NCBI RefSeq assembly: GCF_001907295.1
Contig: NZ_MQVR01000003.1
Coordinates: forward strand, 1-64,000
Reading direction: 5' to 3'
Source: Bowdeniella nasicola
GTDB lineage: Bacteria > Actinomycetota > Actinomycetes > Actinomycetales > Actinomycetaceae
Length of the DNA stretch: 64,000 nt
The first letter of the stretch is position 1, and each line of letters starts with the position of its first letter. The notes beneath the pieces are model-generated. The model was not told the origin of the DNA. It did no database searches and saw only the letters and a program-made list of their open reading frames with translations. Shown here in pieces: positions 9,996 through 17,120 of the stretch. The translations under genes and the position numbers were made by a program.

Positions 9996-11063
9996 ATGGG
10001 TTTTTCTCGCACCGGATCGCTCCTTGAAGACGCCATTCATGCGCGGGTGGAGCCCGCCGTCCGCGCGCTCGGATTTCGGCCGCGCGTGATCGGATACCTC
10101 GGGTATGGCACGACGGATGCCGCGCGGGTGCTCGCCCGCGTGCTGCTCTCGCGCCCCTCGCGCTCGGCGCCCAACCTGCCGGCCCCGATCGATAAGGCCA
10201 GCCGCGGTTGGCGCAATTTCATGACCGTGCACGCCGCTGATCTGCCCGTGAAAATTCAGGTGGGCGACGCGCTCGTCACCGCGCATACGAACCGTAACGG
10301 CTACCTCGACGTCGAGTTCACCGGCCACGGCCTGCCGCCCGGCCGCCACTCGGCTTACCTGCAAACACCCGAGGGCAAGGTCTCGCGCGCCGACGTCGAG
10401 ATCATCGGCGACGACCAGCGCATCGGCCTCGTCTCCGATATCGACGACACCATCCTCATCACGATGCTGCCGCGCCCGCTGCTCGCGTTTTGGAATTCCT
10501 TCGTCCGCCACACCTCGACGCGCAAGCCCGTTCCCCACATGGCCGAGCTCTATACCGCGATGCGCGTGCGCCGGCCCGACCTGCCCGTCTTCTACCTCTC
10601 GACGGGTGCCTGGAACACGTTCAGCGTCCTGCGCCGGTTCCTCGCAAAGAACGGTTTCCCCGACGGGCCGCTACTGCTGACCGACTGGGGACCGACGCAA
10701 ACCGGCTGGTTCCGCTCCGGCCAGGAGCATAAACGCACGATGCTGCGCCGACTGCGCACCCGCTTCCCGCACGTGAAGTGGATCCTCATCGGCGACGACG
10801 GCCAGCACGACCCGCAAATCTACGGCGAATTCGCCGCGGAGTTCCCCGACGACGTCCTGCTCATCGGCATCCGTCAGCTCACGGCCGCACAGCAGGTCCT
10901 TGCCCACGGCACGCCCGACACCGGTCCGGGCGACCGCAGCCACCCCGAGGTATGCGAAGACGAGATGTCCGCTCCCGTCGACGTCGTGACGGGGCCCGAC
11001 GGCCGGGCGCTCGCGACGCAGATCCTGCCGGTGCTAGAAGAACACTCCCGCCCCGTCTCCTAG
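9996..11063 (+). CDS. App1-family (DUF2183) phosphatidate phosphatase-like protein
   Basis: A 355-residue protein with an N-terminal variable part and a C-terminal App1 catalytic domain of the HAD superfamily, known in yeast App1 as a phosphatidate phosphatase. The nucleophile motif is LVSDIDDTI (about residues 145-153), then FYLSTGAWNTF and the acidic motif ILIGDDGQHDPQIY. No signal peptide or transmembrane helix is obvious. It is divergent from the sugar operon and appears monocistronic. Actinobacterial homologues are uncharacterised, so the substrate is inference from the fold. Confidence 0.88.
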   Translation: MGFSRTGSLLEDAIHARVEPAVRALGFRPRVIGYLGYGTTDAARVLARVLLSRPSRSAPNLPAPIDKASRGWRNFMTVHAADLPVKIQVGDALVTAHTNRNGYLDVEFTGHGLPPGRHSAYLQTPEGKVSRADVEIIGDDQRIGLVSDIDDTILITMLPRPLLAFWNSFVRHTSTRKPVPHMAELYTAMRVRRPDLPVFYLSTGAWNTFSVLRRFLAKNGFPDGPLLLTDWGPTQTGWFRSGQEHKRTMLRRLRTRFPHVKWILIGDDGQHDPQIYGEFAAEFPDDVLLIGIRQLTAAQQVLAHGTPDTGPGDRSHPEVCEDEMSAPVDVVTGPDGRALATQILPVLEEHSRPVS

Positions 11064-11115
11064 CAGACGCGAGCCCGCTCCACGTCGGCGCGATCCCACT
11101 CCACGCCGACGCAGC

Positions 11116-11603
11116 CTAGGCGTCGGCCTCGTTCGTCGCGCCGTTCGGAACGAAGCCCGCACAGGCCTCGAAACCGAAATGGTGCAAGATGTCGATCATG
11201 ATGTCACGAGCGCGCGCGGCATCTCGCTCGCGAATCGCCGCCGCGAGAGCGTGATAGGGCTCCCCCACCGACTTATCTTGCAAGATCTTTTCCGGTGTAT
11301 CGCAATACGTCATGCGGATGGCATCCCCCCATGAGGCTCGCAACGCCCTCCCAGACGCGGTTGTCCGTCGCACGGGATGTCGCAATCGCACGGCGACCAA
11401 TGATCCATCGGTGCCACCTGTAGACCGACGCGCCGACGCGGCTGCAGCATCCCTTTATCTTCGAGCACCCGCATCGTTTTGCGAGCTACGGTGCGCGACG
11501 CGCCATACTCATCGCATACCTCTGCAATGGTGAACGTCGTGCCTGCTGGCAACTCATGGTTTGCGATCCGCATCCCAAGTTCAGTTACAAGTTCCCCCGC
11601 CAT
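11116..11603 (-). pseudogene. Broken GntR/FadR-family regulator, gluconate-repressor type
   Basis: The upstream part (ATG 11603 to about 11430) encodes a GntR winged-helix domain: ELVTELGMRIANHELPAG, then IAEVCDEYGASRTVARKTMR and MLQPRRRVGLQV, continuing to MDHW. The downstream part, in another frame and ending at 11116, resembles the end of an FCD effector domain (PYHALAAAIRERDAARARDIMIDILHHF). Intact relatives have about 230 residues; here only about 160 codons' worth of DNA is present, so a large internal piece is missing and the frame is shifted. It is divergent from the 6-phosphogluconate dehydrogenase gene, which such GntR repressors often control. The DNA-binding domain could still be made as a truncated protein of 97 residues. 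Confidence 0.75.
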
Positions 11604-11627
11604 ATCCGATTGAGTTTTTTCGGTAGA

Positions 11628-11664
11628 CCAAACTTCCAGCTGTCGAGACAGTTGCCCTGTTTGG
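11628..11664. promoter_or_regulatory. Nested inverted repeats between gntR remnant and gnd
   Basis: The inner dyad CAGCTGTCGAGACAGTTG (11637-11654) has one mismatch. It is flanked by outer arms CCAAAC (11628-11633) and GTTTGG (11659-11664). The position between divergent gntR and gnd fits an operator for the regulator, but no binding evidence exists in the sequence alone. Confidence 0.5.
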
Positions 11665-11702
11665 GCGTCACAATGGAGTCAGTGTCCAGCGCTAGGAGAA
11701 GC

Positions 11703-13361
11703 ATGACTGACATTTCATTTGCCGCACCCTCGCCCACCACCGCCGATATCGGCGTCATCGGGATGGGGGTGATGGGCTCTCGTCTCGCCCGGAATCTCGC
11801 GCGTCACGGCCATGCAGTCGGCATTTATAACGTCACGACCGCAAAAACTCAGGCGGTCCTCGACGAGCACGGCGACGAAGGCACGTTCGTCCCGGCCGCC
11901 GAGCTCGCCGATTTTGTTGCATCGCTCACACGTCCGCGAGTCGTTCTCATTATGGTGGTCGCTGGCCCCATTACCGACGAGGTCATCGGCAACGTCAAGG
12001 AATTCTTGGAGCCGGGCGACATCATCATCGACGGCGGCAACTCGCTGTACACCGATACGATCCGGCGCGAAAAAGAACTGCGCGAGGACGGCCTGCTGTT
12101 CGTCGGCGCGGGCGTCTCCGGCGGCGCCGAGGGCGCACTGCACGGCCCGTCGATCATGCCGGGCTGTTCCGATGAGGCCTACGGCCGCGTCGGGCCGATG
12201 CTCGAATCCATCGCCGCCAAGGCCGACGACGGCGAGGCTTGCTGCACGCATATTTCGACCGACGGCTCCGGCCACTACGTCAAGATGGTGCACAACGGCA
12301 TCGAATACGCCGATATGCAGTTGATCGCCGAAGCGTATTCGCTGCTGCGCGGGGCGCTCGAACTCGAGCCCGCGGCGCTCGCCGAGGTTTTCCGCGCGTG
12401 GAATACGACCGAACTCGAGTCCTACCTCATCGAGATCACGGCCGAAGTGCTCGACCAGGTGGATGCCGAAACCGGCAAGCCGCTCGTCGATGTCATCCTC
12501 GATCAGGCCGGCCAGAAGGGCACCGGCCGCTGGACGGTGCAGGACGCGCTCGACCTCGGCGTGCCGGTCACCGGGATTGCGGAGGCGACGTTCGCACGGG
12601 CACTGTCGAGCTCGGTGCCGCAGCGTGAGGCTGGCCAGGAACTCGCGGCTCTCGCCGAGGCGTGGCAGGTCGACGACGCCGACGCCGTGACCGAAGACGT
12701 CCGCAAGGCACTGTATGCGTCGAAGGTCGTCGCCTACTCGCAGGGCTTTGACCAGATTTACGCCGCCGCCGTCGAATACGACTGGCAGATCGACCTCGCC
12801 GCGGTTGCGAAGATTTGGCGCGAGGGCTGCATCATCCGCGCGGCGTTCCTCGACGAGATCGCCGCCGCCTATGCTGGAGCCGCGAAGCGGACCGGAAATC
12901 AGGCCGCCGATCTGCACGGCGCCGCAGAAGCGAACGACGCGAAAGTTTCGCGCGATGGCGCGGGCACGACCAACGAGGCCAGCGTCGATGATGAGAGCGC
13001 CGCAGGCGAACACTCGGGCACGTCCACCCCGGGCGCGCGCACCGAGGACGCCGAGGGCTCCTCGGGCGGCGAAAACCCCGTCCCGCTGCTGCTCGCCGCC
13101 CGGCACTTCCGCGAGGCCGTCGAAGAATGCATCCCGGCGCTGCGCCGCGTCGTGGCCCAGGCTGCGCTCGCCGGCGTTCCGGTGCCCGCATTCGCGGCGT
13201 CGCTCGCCTACTACGACGGGGTGCGCGCGAAGCGCCTACCGGCCGCGCTCATTCAGGGTCAGCGCGACTTCTTCGGCTCGCACACGTACGCGCGCATCGA
13301 CAAGCCCGGTATGTTCCATACGCAGTGGGCCGAAGACGGCACGGAGGTCCCGGCCAGCTAA
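11703..13361 (+). CDS. gnd: 6-phosphogluconate dehydrogenase, decarboxylating, with extra low-complexity segment
   Basis: A 552-residue cytosolic enzyme of the oxidative pentose phosphate pathway, converting 6-phosphogluconate to ribulose 5-phosphate with reduction of NADP. The N-terminal Rossmann motif is GVIGMGVMGSRLARNLARHG. The substrate and catalytic block is GHYVKMVHNGIEYADMQLI, and LASSLAYYD-like AASLAYYDGVRAKRLPAALI leads to the C-terminal tail. The usual length is about 470-485. The excess is a hydrophilic, Ala/Gly/Asp/Glu/Ser/Thr-rich stretch at about residues 397-459, inserted between YAGAAKR and PVPLLLAARHF. The ATG at 11703 has AGGAG 5 nt upstream. Its stop shares three bases with the convergent TRIC gene. 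Confidence 0.95.
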   Translation: MTDISFAAPSPTTADIGVIGMGVMGSRLARNLARHGHAVGIYNVTTAKTQAVLDEHGDEGTFVPAAELADFVASLTRPRVVLIMVVAGPITDEVIGNVKEFLEPGDIIIDGGNSLYTDTIRREKELREDGLLFVGAGVSGGAEGALHGPSIMPGCSDEAYGRVGPMLESIAAKADDGEACCTHISTDGSGHYVKMVHNGIEYADMQLIAEAYSLLRGALELEPAALAEVFRAWNTTELESYLIEITAEVLDQVDAETGKPLVDVILDQAGQKGTGRWTVQDALDLGVPVTGIAEATFARALSSSVPQREAGQELAALAEAWQVDDADAVTEDVRKALYASKVVAYSQGFDQIYAAAVEYDWQIDLAAVAKIWREGCIIRAAFLDEIAAAYAGAAKRTGNQAADLHGAAEANDAKVSRDGAGTTNEASVDDESAAGEHSGTSTPGARTEDAEGSSGGENPVPLLLAARHFREAVEECIPALRRVVAQAALAGVPVPAFAASLAYYDGVRAKRLPAALIQGQRDFFGSHTYARIDKPGMFHTQWAEDGTEVPAS

Positions 13362-14182
13362 CGTCGCCCGCGCTCGCTACTGGCCCCGTCGGCATCGTCG
13401 GCGGGGCCACGTACTACCCCGGACTTTCCACGTTTGCGCGACGGCTTCGCGCGCTTCGCCGTCGGCTTCAAAATCCGTCGCAGATCCGACGACGACAGCG
13501 TGATCGTCCAGTCGTTATGCTCCGGCAACTTCCACCGCCGCCACCGCGCGATCACGCACAGGCCGAACCCGACGATCGTCGCGCACAGCATCGCGAGGTT
13601 GACGGTGAAATACGGCGCAAGCGCCACCATGACGGCCGCCCCCGCCATCGCGGCCGTGGCATAGAGCGTCGTCCCGCCAAAAATCGCGGGAATCTGCCCG
13701 ACGGAAATGTCGCGAATCATGCCGCCGCCCACCGCGGTGATCGTCCCGAGCATGATCGCGGGCAGCCAGCCGAGCCCGACGCCGAGCGTCTTCGCGGCGC
13801 CCGTCGCCGCCCAGCAGCCGAGCACGAGCGCGTCGGCCAGAATGAACGCGCGGTTCCACCATTTGCGATCGAGCTTCGCGACAAACGCGACGGCCGCGCC
13901 CGCGAGCGCCGTCAGCGGGTAGGCCGTATCGGTGAGGAAGACGGGCGGCCCGGCCTGCAGCATGACGTCGCGGAGCATGCCCCCGCCGAGCGCGGAGATG
14001 ATCGCGAGGAACGCGAAGCCTACGGCGTCGAACTTCTTGCGTCGCGCGATCATGCCGCCAAGGATGCCATTGACGAACACGCCCGTGAGGTCAAGGGCGC
14101 GAAACAGGTCGGGTAGGCCGATGCCGATGGTGCCGGCGACGTCGAGGTCCACCGCTACCCCGCTAGCTGAGGTTCGCGCCAA
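13358..14182 (-). CDS. TRIC-type cation channel / UPF0126 membrane protein
   Basis: A 274-residue membrane protein with the duplicated glycine-rich repeats of the UPF0126/TRIC family: FLAIISALGGGMLRDVML and LGTITAVGGGMIRDISVG, with a TALAGA helix between. Seven hydrophobic segments are followed by a basic, Lys/Arg/Ser-rich cytosolic tail of about 60 residues. Characterised prokaryotic TRIC proteins are monovalent cation channels. The ATG at 14182 overlaps the end of the ferritin-VIT gene on the same strand by about 20 nt; a GTG a few codons later is an alternative. The two genes probably form an operon. Confidence 0.9.
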   Translation of the reverse strand: MARTSASGVAVDLDVAGTIGIGLPDLFRALDLTGVFVNGILGGMIARRKKFDAVGFAFLAIISALGGGMLRDVMLQAGPPVFLTDTAYPLTALAGAAVAFVAKLDRKWWNRAFILADALVLGCWAATGAAKTLGVGLGWLPAIMLGTITAVGGGMIRDISVGQIPAIFGGTTLYATAAMAGAAVMVALAPYFTVNLAMLCATIVGFGLCVIARWRRWKLPEHNDWTITLSSSDLRRILKPTAKRAKPSRKRGKSGVVRGPADDADGASSERGRR

Positions 14183-15257
14183 ACAGGCGCCCGAGGATGA
14201 TCGTCGCCAGCGCCGCGCCGTAGCCGATCGCGAGCTGCCGCAGCGCCCGCGCGAGCGGCGAGGACCCGGACAGCACGCCGACGACGCCGCCGGTCATGAG
14301 CAGCGCCAGCCCGACGATCAGGGCCGCGGCGATCATCGCGGGCAGGCCCGACAGGCCAAAAATCCACGGCAGGATCGGCAGCAGCGCACCGGAGGCGAAG
14401 AAGATGAACGACGAGGCCGCGGCCATGATGGGCGAGCCCACCCCGTCATATCCGCCGGGTTCGGCGGGATCGAGCGACGCGGCATGGTCCGACAGCACCC
14501 GTTCGGCTTTCGCATTGGCCTCGGCGGTGTCCATCCCGCGCGCGCGATAGACGAGCGCAAGCTCGTTCGCGTTGACGTCAAGGGCGCCGACGGCGTCCGC
14601 GGCGCGCGGGTCCGGGCGCGAGGCGGCCAGCAGCTCGACCTGCGACTTCACCGAGACGTATTCGCCCGCGGCCATGGACAGGGCGCCCGCGAACAGCCCC
14701 GCGATGCCGGTGAAAAGGACGGTGCCATCGGCGACGCTCGCCGCGCCAATGCCGAGCACCAGCGCGAGGTTGGAGACGAGCCCGTCGTTCGCGCCAAAGA
14801 CGGCCGCCCGAAACGAGCCGCTCATGGCCGCGCGGCCGCGTTCGGCGAGCCCGCGAATCACCTCGGAGTGGATGCGTTCGTCGGCGGCCATCTGATCGGT
14901 CGCATCAGCGTCGACGCCATAAGTCGAGCGCTCCTCACTGCGCTGCACGAGCGCGAGGACGAACACGAACCCGAAGATGCGCGCGAGAAAACCGAGGACC
15001 GCGACGCGAACGGGCATCCGCGTCGGCCCCGCATGCTCCCCCAGCAGCCGCTCCCAGTGCGCCTCGTGGCGCCGCTCCGCGTCGGCCAATTCCGTCAGGA
15101 CCGCCCGCTCGGTGCCCGACGCCCGCCGCGCGAGGTCGCGATAGATGCGGGCTTCGGCGCGTTCTTCCGCGAGCGCCTTGCGCCACCGGCGGATCTGCTG
15201 CGGCGTCGGCTCGGGGGCGCGCGACGCGTCGTGCGGAGTTGAGGGGGATGCGGTCAC
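14163..15257 (-). CDS. VIT1/CCC1-family metal transporter with N-terminal ferritin-like domain
   Basis: A 364-residue protein. An N-terminal rubrerythrin/ferritin-like helical domain (RRWRKALAEERAEARIYRDLA, ELADAERRHEAHWERLL, DQMAADERIHSEVIRGLAERG) carries the repeated Glu and ExxH residues expected for a di-iron site. It is followed by a VIT1/CCC1 membrane domain beginning FRAAVFGANDGLVSNLALVLG and containing AGALSMAAGEYVSVKSQVELL. Similar bacterial proteins (MbfA type) export iron or manganese. I set the start at the GTG at 15257, 6 nt after CACGCT; the open frame runs further upstream to 15410 but that part does not look like protein. Confidence 0.9.
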   Translation of the reverse strand: MTASPSTPHDASRAPEPTPQQIRRWRKALAEERAEARIYRDLARRASGTERAVLTELADAERRHEAHWERLLGEHAGPTRMPVRVAVLGFLARIFGFVFVLALVQRSEERSTYGVDADATDQMAADERIHSEVIRGLAERGRAAMSGSFRAAVFGANDGLVSNLALVLGIGAASVADGTVLFTGIAGLFAGALSMAAGEYVSVKSQVELLAASRPDPRAADAVGALDVNANELALVYRARGMDTAEANAKAERVLSDHAASLDPAEPGGYDGVGSPIMAAASSFIFFASGALLPILPWIFGLSGLPAMIAAALIVGLALLMTGGVVGVLSGSSPLARALRQLAIGYGAALATIILGRLFGANLS

Positions 15258-15317
15258 CACCCAAGCGTGGCACAGGTGGGCGCCGAACAGAAAGTGGAAG
15301 CGGACGTGATTAATCGC

Positions 15318-15361
15318 AGAAAAATGCCCGACCGAGCGGGTGCGGGATGCTCGGTCGGGCA
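15318..15361 (-). terminator. Rho-independent terminator after the YtxH gene
   Basis: A perfect 13-bp stem (15325-15337 with 15349-15361, arm TGCCCGACCGAGC) and 11-nt loop. On the minus strand it is followed by TTTTTCTG. It lies 65 nt beyond the YtxH stop. Confidence 0.8.
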
Positions 15362-15426
15362 GGAAGCCACGCCGGGGGTAGTGCGGGTGGCTGCGCCGCG
15401 AACGGCGCAAAAGAGTTTAATCGGCG

Positions 15427-15747
15427 CTAGGCCTTCGGGCCGGGCTCGGCCGGCGCCATCGGCTTATCGCCACCGGAGACGTAGGAATCCAAGTGCGCGT
15501 CCTTGTCGGACTTGCCCGAGTGGATCTTGTCCTTCACGAGGTCGGCGACCTTGTCGGTGAGGTTCGACGCCTGGTTGCGCGCGGCCGCGCCGACCGTGTC
15601 CTCGACCTTCGCGACGCCATGCTGCACGGCGTCGGACTGCCACAGATCCTGGCTCATCGCCTTGAGCTTTTCGTACTGGTCACGGCCAGCACGGCTACCG
15701 AGGACGAACCCGATGATGCCGCCGAGGATGAACGATTTCTTACCCAT
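15427..15747 (-). CDS. YtxH domain-containing protein
   Basis: A 106-residue protein. A short N-terminal glycine-rich membrane helix (FILGGIIGFVLGSRAG) is followed by RDQYEKLK and a long polar, probably helical segment (DKVADLVKDKIHSGKSDKDAH). This is the YtxH layout, a family of small membrane-anchored proteins often linked to stress but without a defined biochemical role. The ATG at 15747 has AAGGAG about 8 nt upstream, so this gene, unlike many here, uses a leader with a ribosome-binding site. Confidence 0.85.
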   Translation of the reverse strand: MGKKSFILGGIIGFVLGSRAGRDQYEKLKAMSQDLWQSDAVQHGVAKVEDTVGAAARNQASNLTDKVADLVKDKIHSGKSDKDAHLDSYVSGGDKPMAPAEPGPKA

Positions 15748-15844
15748 GTCTGACTCCTTTGGTCGACCGACTACCTGACCAAAAGCCTAAAGCGTTCCGC
15801 GCGCGGGTGCACGTTAAGCCGGAAACACGGAAGGCATCGTCCCG

Positions 15845-15850
15845 TAGGCT
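15845..15850 (+). promoter_or_regulatory. -10 box (TAGGCT) before LURP-one gene
   Basis: TAGGCT, six bases GGTGCC, then ATA GGC TTG. If the 6-nt spacing seen at other leaderless genes here holds, the initiator would be ATA at 15857. Confidence 0.4.
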
Positions 15851-15856
15851 GGTGCC

Positions 15857-16192
15857 ATAGGCTTGCTCGCTGAAGACACCATTGTCATGCGCCAGGTGCG
15901 CACCTTCGTCGACGACGAGTACACGATCCACTCCGCCGACGGGCGCCAGCTGACGCTGAAGGGCAGCGCGCTCGAGTTCAGTCTCGACGTGACCGACGCG
16001 GAAAGCGGGACGGTCTATGCGCAGGTGACGCGCAGCCTCGGCGATCTGCCGACGTTCCTGCTGAGCAAGGAGACGTTCCTCGTGTCGTTCGCGCCGGGCG
16101 CCGATGAGACGGTGCGGTCGGTGACGATTGGGGCGCTGCTCGCGATCGACATGATCCGTAAGAAGGAACGCCGCGCCGACGCGGTGTCCTAA
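15857..16192 (+). CDS. Shortened LURP-one-related/scramblase-like protein
   Basis: About 111 residues. It begins (I/M)GLLAEDTIVMRQVRTF, like actinobacterial LURP-one/scramblase-related proteins that start MGLL, and ends SVTIGALLAIDMIRKK, like the C-terminal helix of that family. Relatives are about 170-180 residues, so roughly 60 central residues seem absent, and the stretch ADGRQLTLKGSALEFS may mark the joint. The start is uncertain: ATA at 15857 (6 nt after TAGGCT), TTG at 15863 or ATG at 15887. Function of bacterial members is unknown; the protein fold suggests membrane or lipid contact. Whether this shortened form folds is open. Confidence 0.6.
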   Translation: MGLLAEDTIVMRQVRTFVDDEYTIHSADGRQLTLKGSALEFSLDVTDAESGTVYAQVTRSLGDLPTFLLSKETFLVSFAPGADETVRSVTIGALLAIDMIRKKERRADAVS

Positions 16193-16196
16193 CGGC

Positions 16197-16252
16197 GGCC
16201 CGCACCCGCCGAAACCTCGGCAGTTTCAGTCGCCGAAACCTCGGCAGTTTTA
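16197..16252. repeat. 24-bp tandem repeat at the end of the HAD gene
   Basis: The unit GCCGAAACCTCGGCAGTTT plus five bases (C/T AGTC) occurs twice in direct succession at about 16208-16255. It runs into the stop region of the HAD gene, which itself reads TTTTAGTCGCCGAACC, giving a partial third copy. Each unit contains a small stem GCCGA/TCGGC, so the pair may help terminate the convergent transcripts. Confidence 0.6.
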
Positions 16253-17059
16253 GTCGCCGAACCAGGACAGGATGGTGCGCCCGACGGCGTCCTCGGCATT
16301 CGTGCCGATCCGCGTCGCGTCGAGCTGGGAAAGCAGCGGGTGCGCATCTCCCATGACGTGCGGCCGCCCGGCCCACTCGAGCATCGCATAGTCGTTTGGC
16401 ATATCCCCGAACGCGGCGACATCCGCCGCATCGATCCCGAGCGAGGCGGCCAGCTGCGAGAGCATATGCGCCTTCGTGATGCCGGGCGCCGACAGCTCGA
16501 GCAGTCCGTAGTCCTTGCTCATCGAGAACGTCACCGTGAGGCGCTGGCCGATCACGGCATTCGCCCTCTCGGCGAGCTCGACGGCCCCCATCCGCGTGTG
16601 CCGCACGAGCAGCTTGATGACGCGATCAACATGCAGGAGGTCCGGAAGTTCGCCGACGTGGATGTCGCCGCGCATCTGCGGCGGAATCTCGGTCATGAAG
16701 CCGTCCTCGTGACCGAACGACTCGGAGTACTGCGCCGCGAACGCCACGCCGTCGATCGCCGCCCGCAGTTCGTCGGCCACCTCTGCGGCGACGGCCGGAC
16801 GAATCGGGTGGTCCTCGAGCACGGTGCGCGTCGCGACGTCGATCAGGACGGCGCCATTGGCGGCGACGACGCGCGAGTCGGCGAGAGTGACGTCGTCGAT
16901 GACATGGAGCCACGTCGGCGGCCGGCCGGTGGCGAACATGACGGGGATGCCCGCATCCTGGGCACGTTCGATAGCGGCGAGATTCGTCGCGCTGATCGTC
17001 GAATCGGGCGACAGGAACGTCCCATCGAGGTCGGTAGCGATCAATCGTGGCAGGCTCAT
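16250..17059 (-). CDS. HAD-superfamily hydrolase, Cof type
   Basis: A 269-residue cytosolic phosphatase of the Cof/IIB branch. Motif I is IATDLDGTFLSPD, motif II is VMFATGRPP, motif III Lys is in ITKAHMLSQLAASLGI and motif IV is VAAFGDMPNDYAMLEWAG. Typical substrates of the family are sugar phosphates or flavin phosphates, but the one used here cannot be told. I chose the ATG at 17059 rather than the GTG at 17062 because TAGGCT lies exactly 7 nt upstream of it. Confidence 0.92.
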   Translation of the reverse strand: MSLPRLIATDLDGTFLSPDSTISATNLAAIERAQDAGIPVMFATGRPPTWLHVIDDVTLADSRVVAANGAVLIDVATRTVLEDHPIRPAVAAEVADELRAAIDGVAFAAQYSESFGHEDGFMTEIPPQMRGDIHVGELPDLLHVDRVIKLLVRHTRMGAVELAERANAVIGQRLTVTFSMSKDYGLLELSAPGITKAHMLSQLAASLGIDAADVAAFGDMPNDYAMLEWAGRPHVMGDAHPLLSQLDATRIGTNAEDAVGRTILSWFGD

Positions 17060-17066
17060 CACGGCC

Positions 17067-17072
17067 AGCCTA
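17067..17072 (-). promoter_or_regulatory. -10 box (TAGGCT) of leaderless HAD gene
   Basis: TAGGCT with 7 nt to the ATG at 17059. Same hexamer as at 9984, 15845 and 32250. Confidence 0.5.
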
Positions 17073-17120
17073 GCCGAGTAATAGCCCCGGCGAACTCACC
17101 TCACGAGCGTCCCTGACCAA

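Noticed and set aside
16206-16255. Short direct repeats as a possible CRISPR fragment
   Set aside because: Only two and a half directly abutting copies without spacers, and no cas genes in the window.
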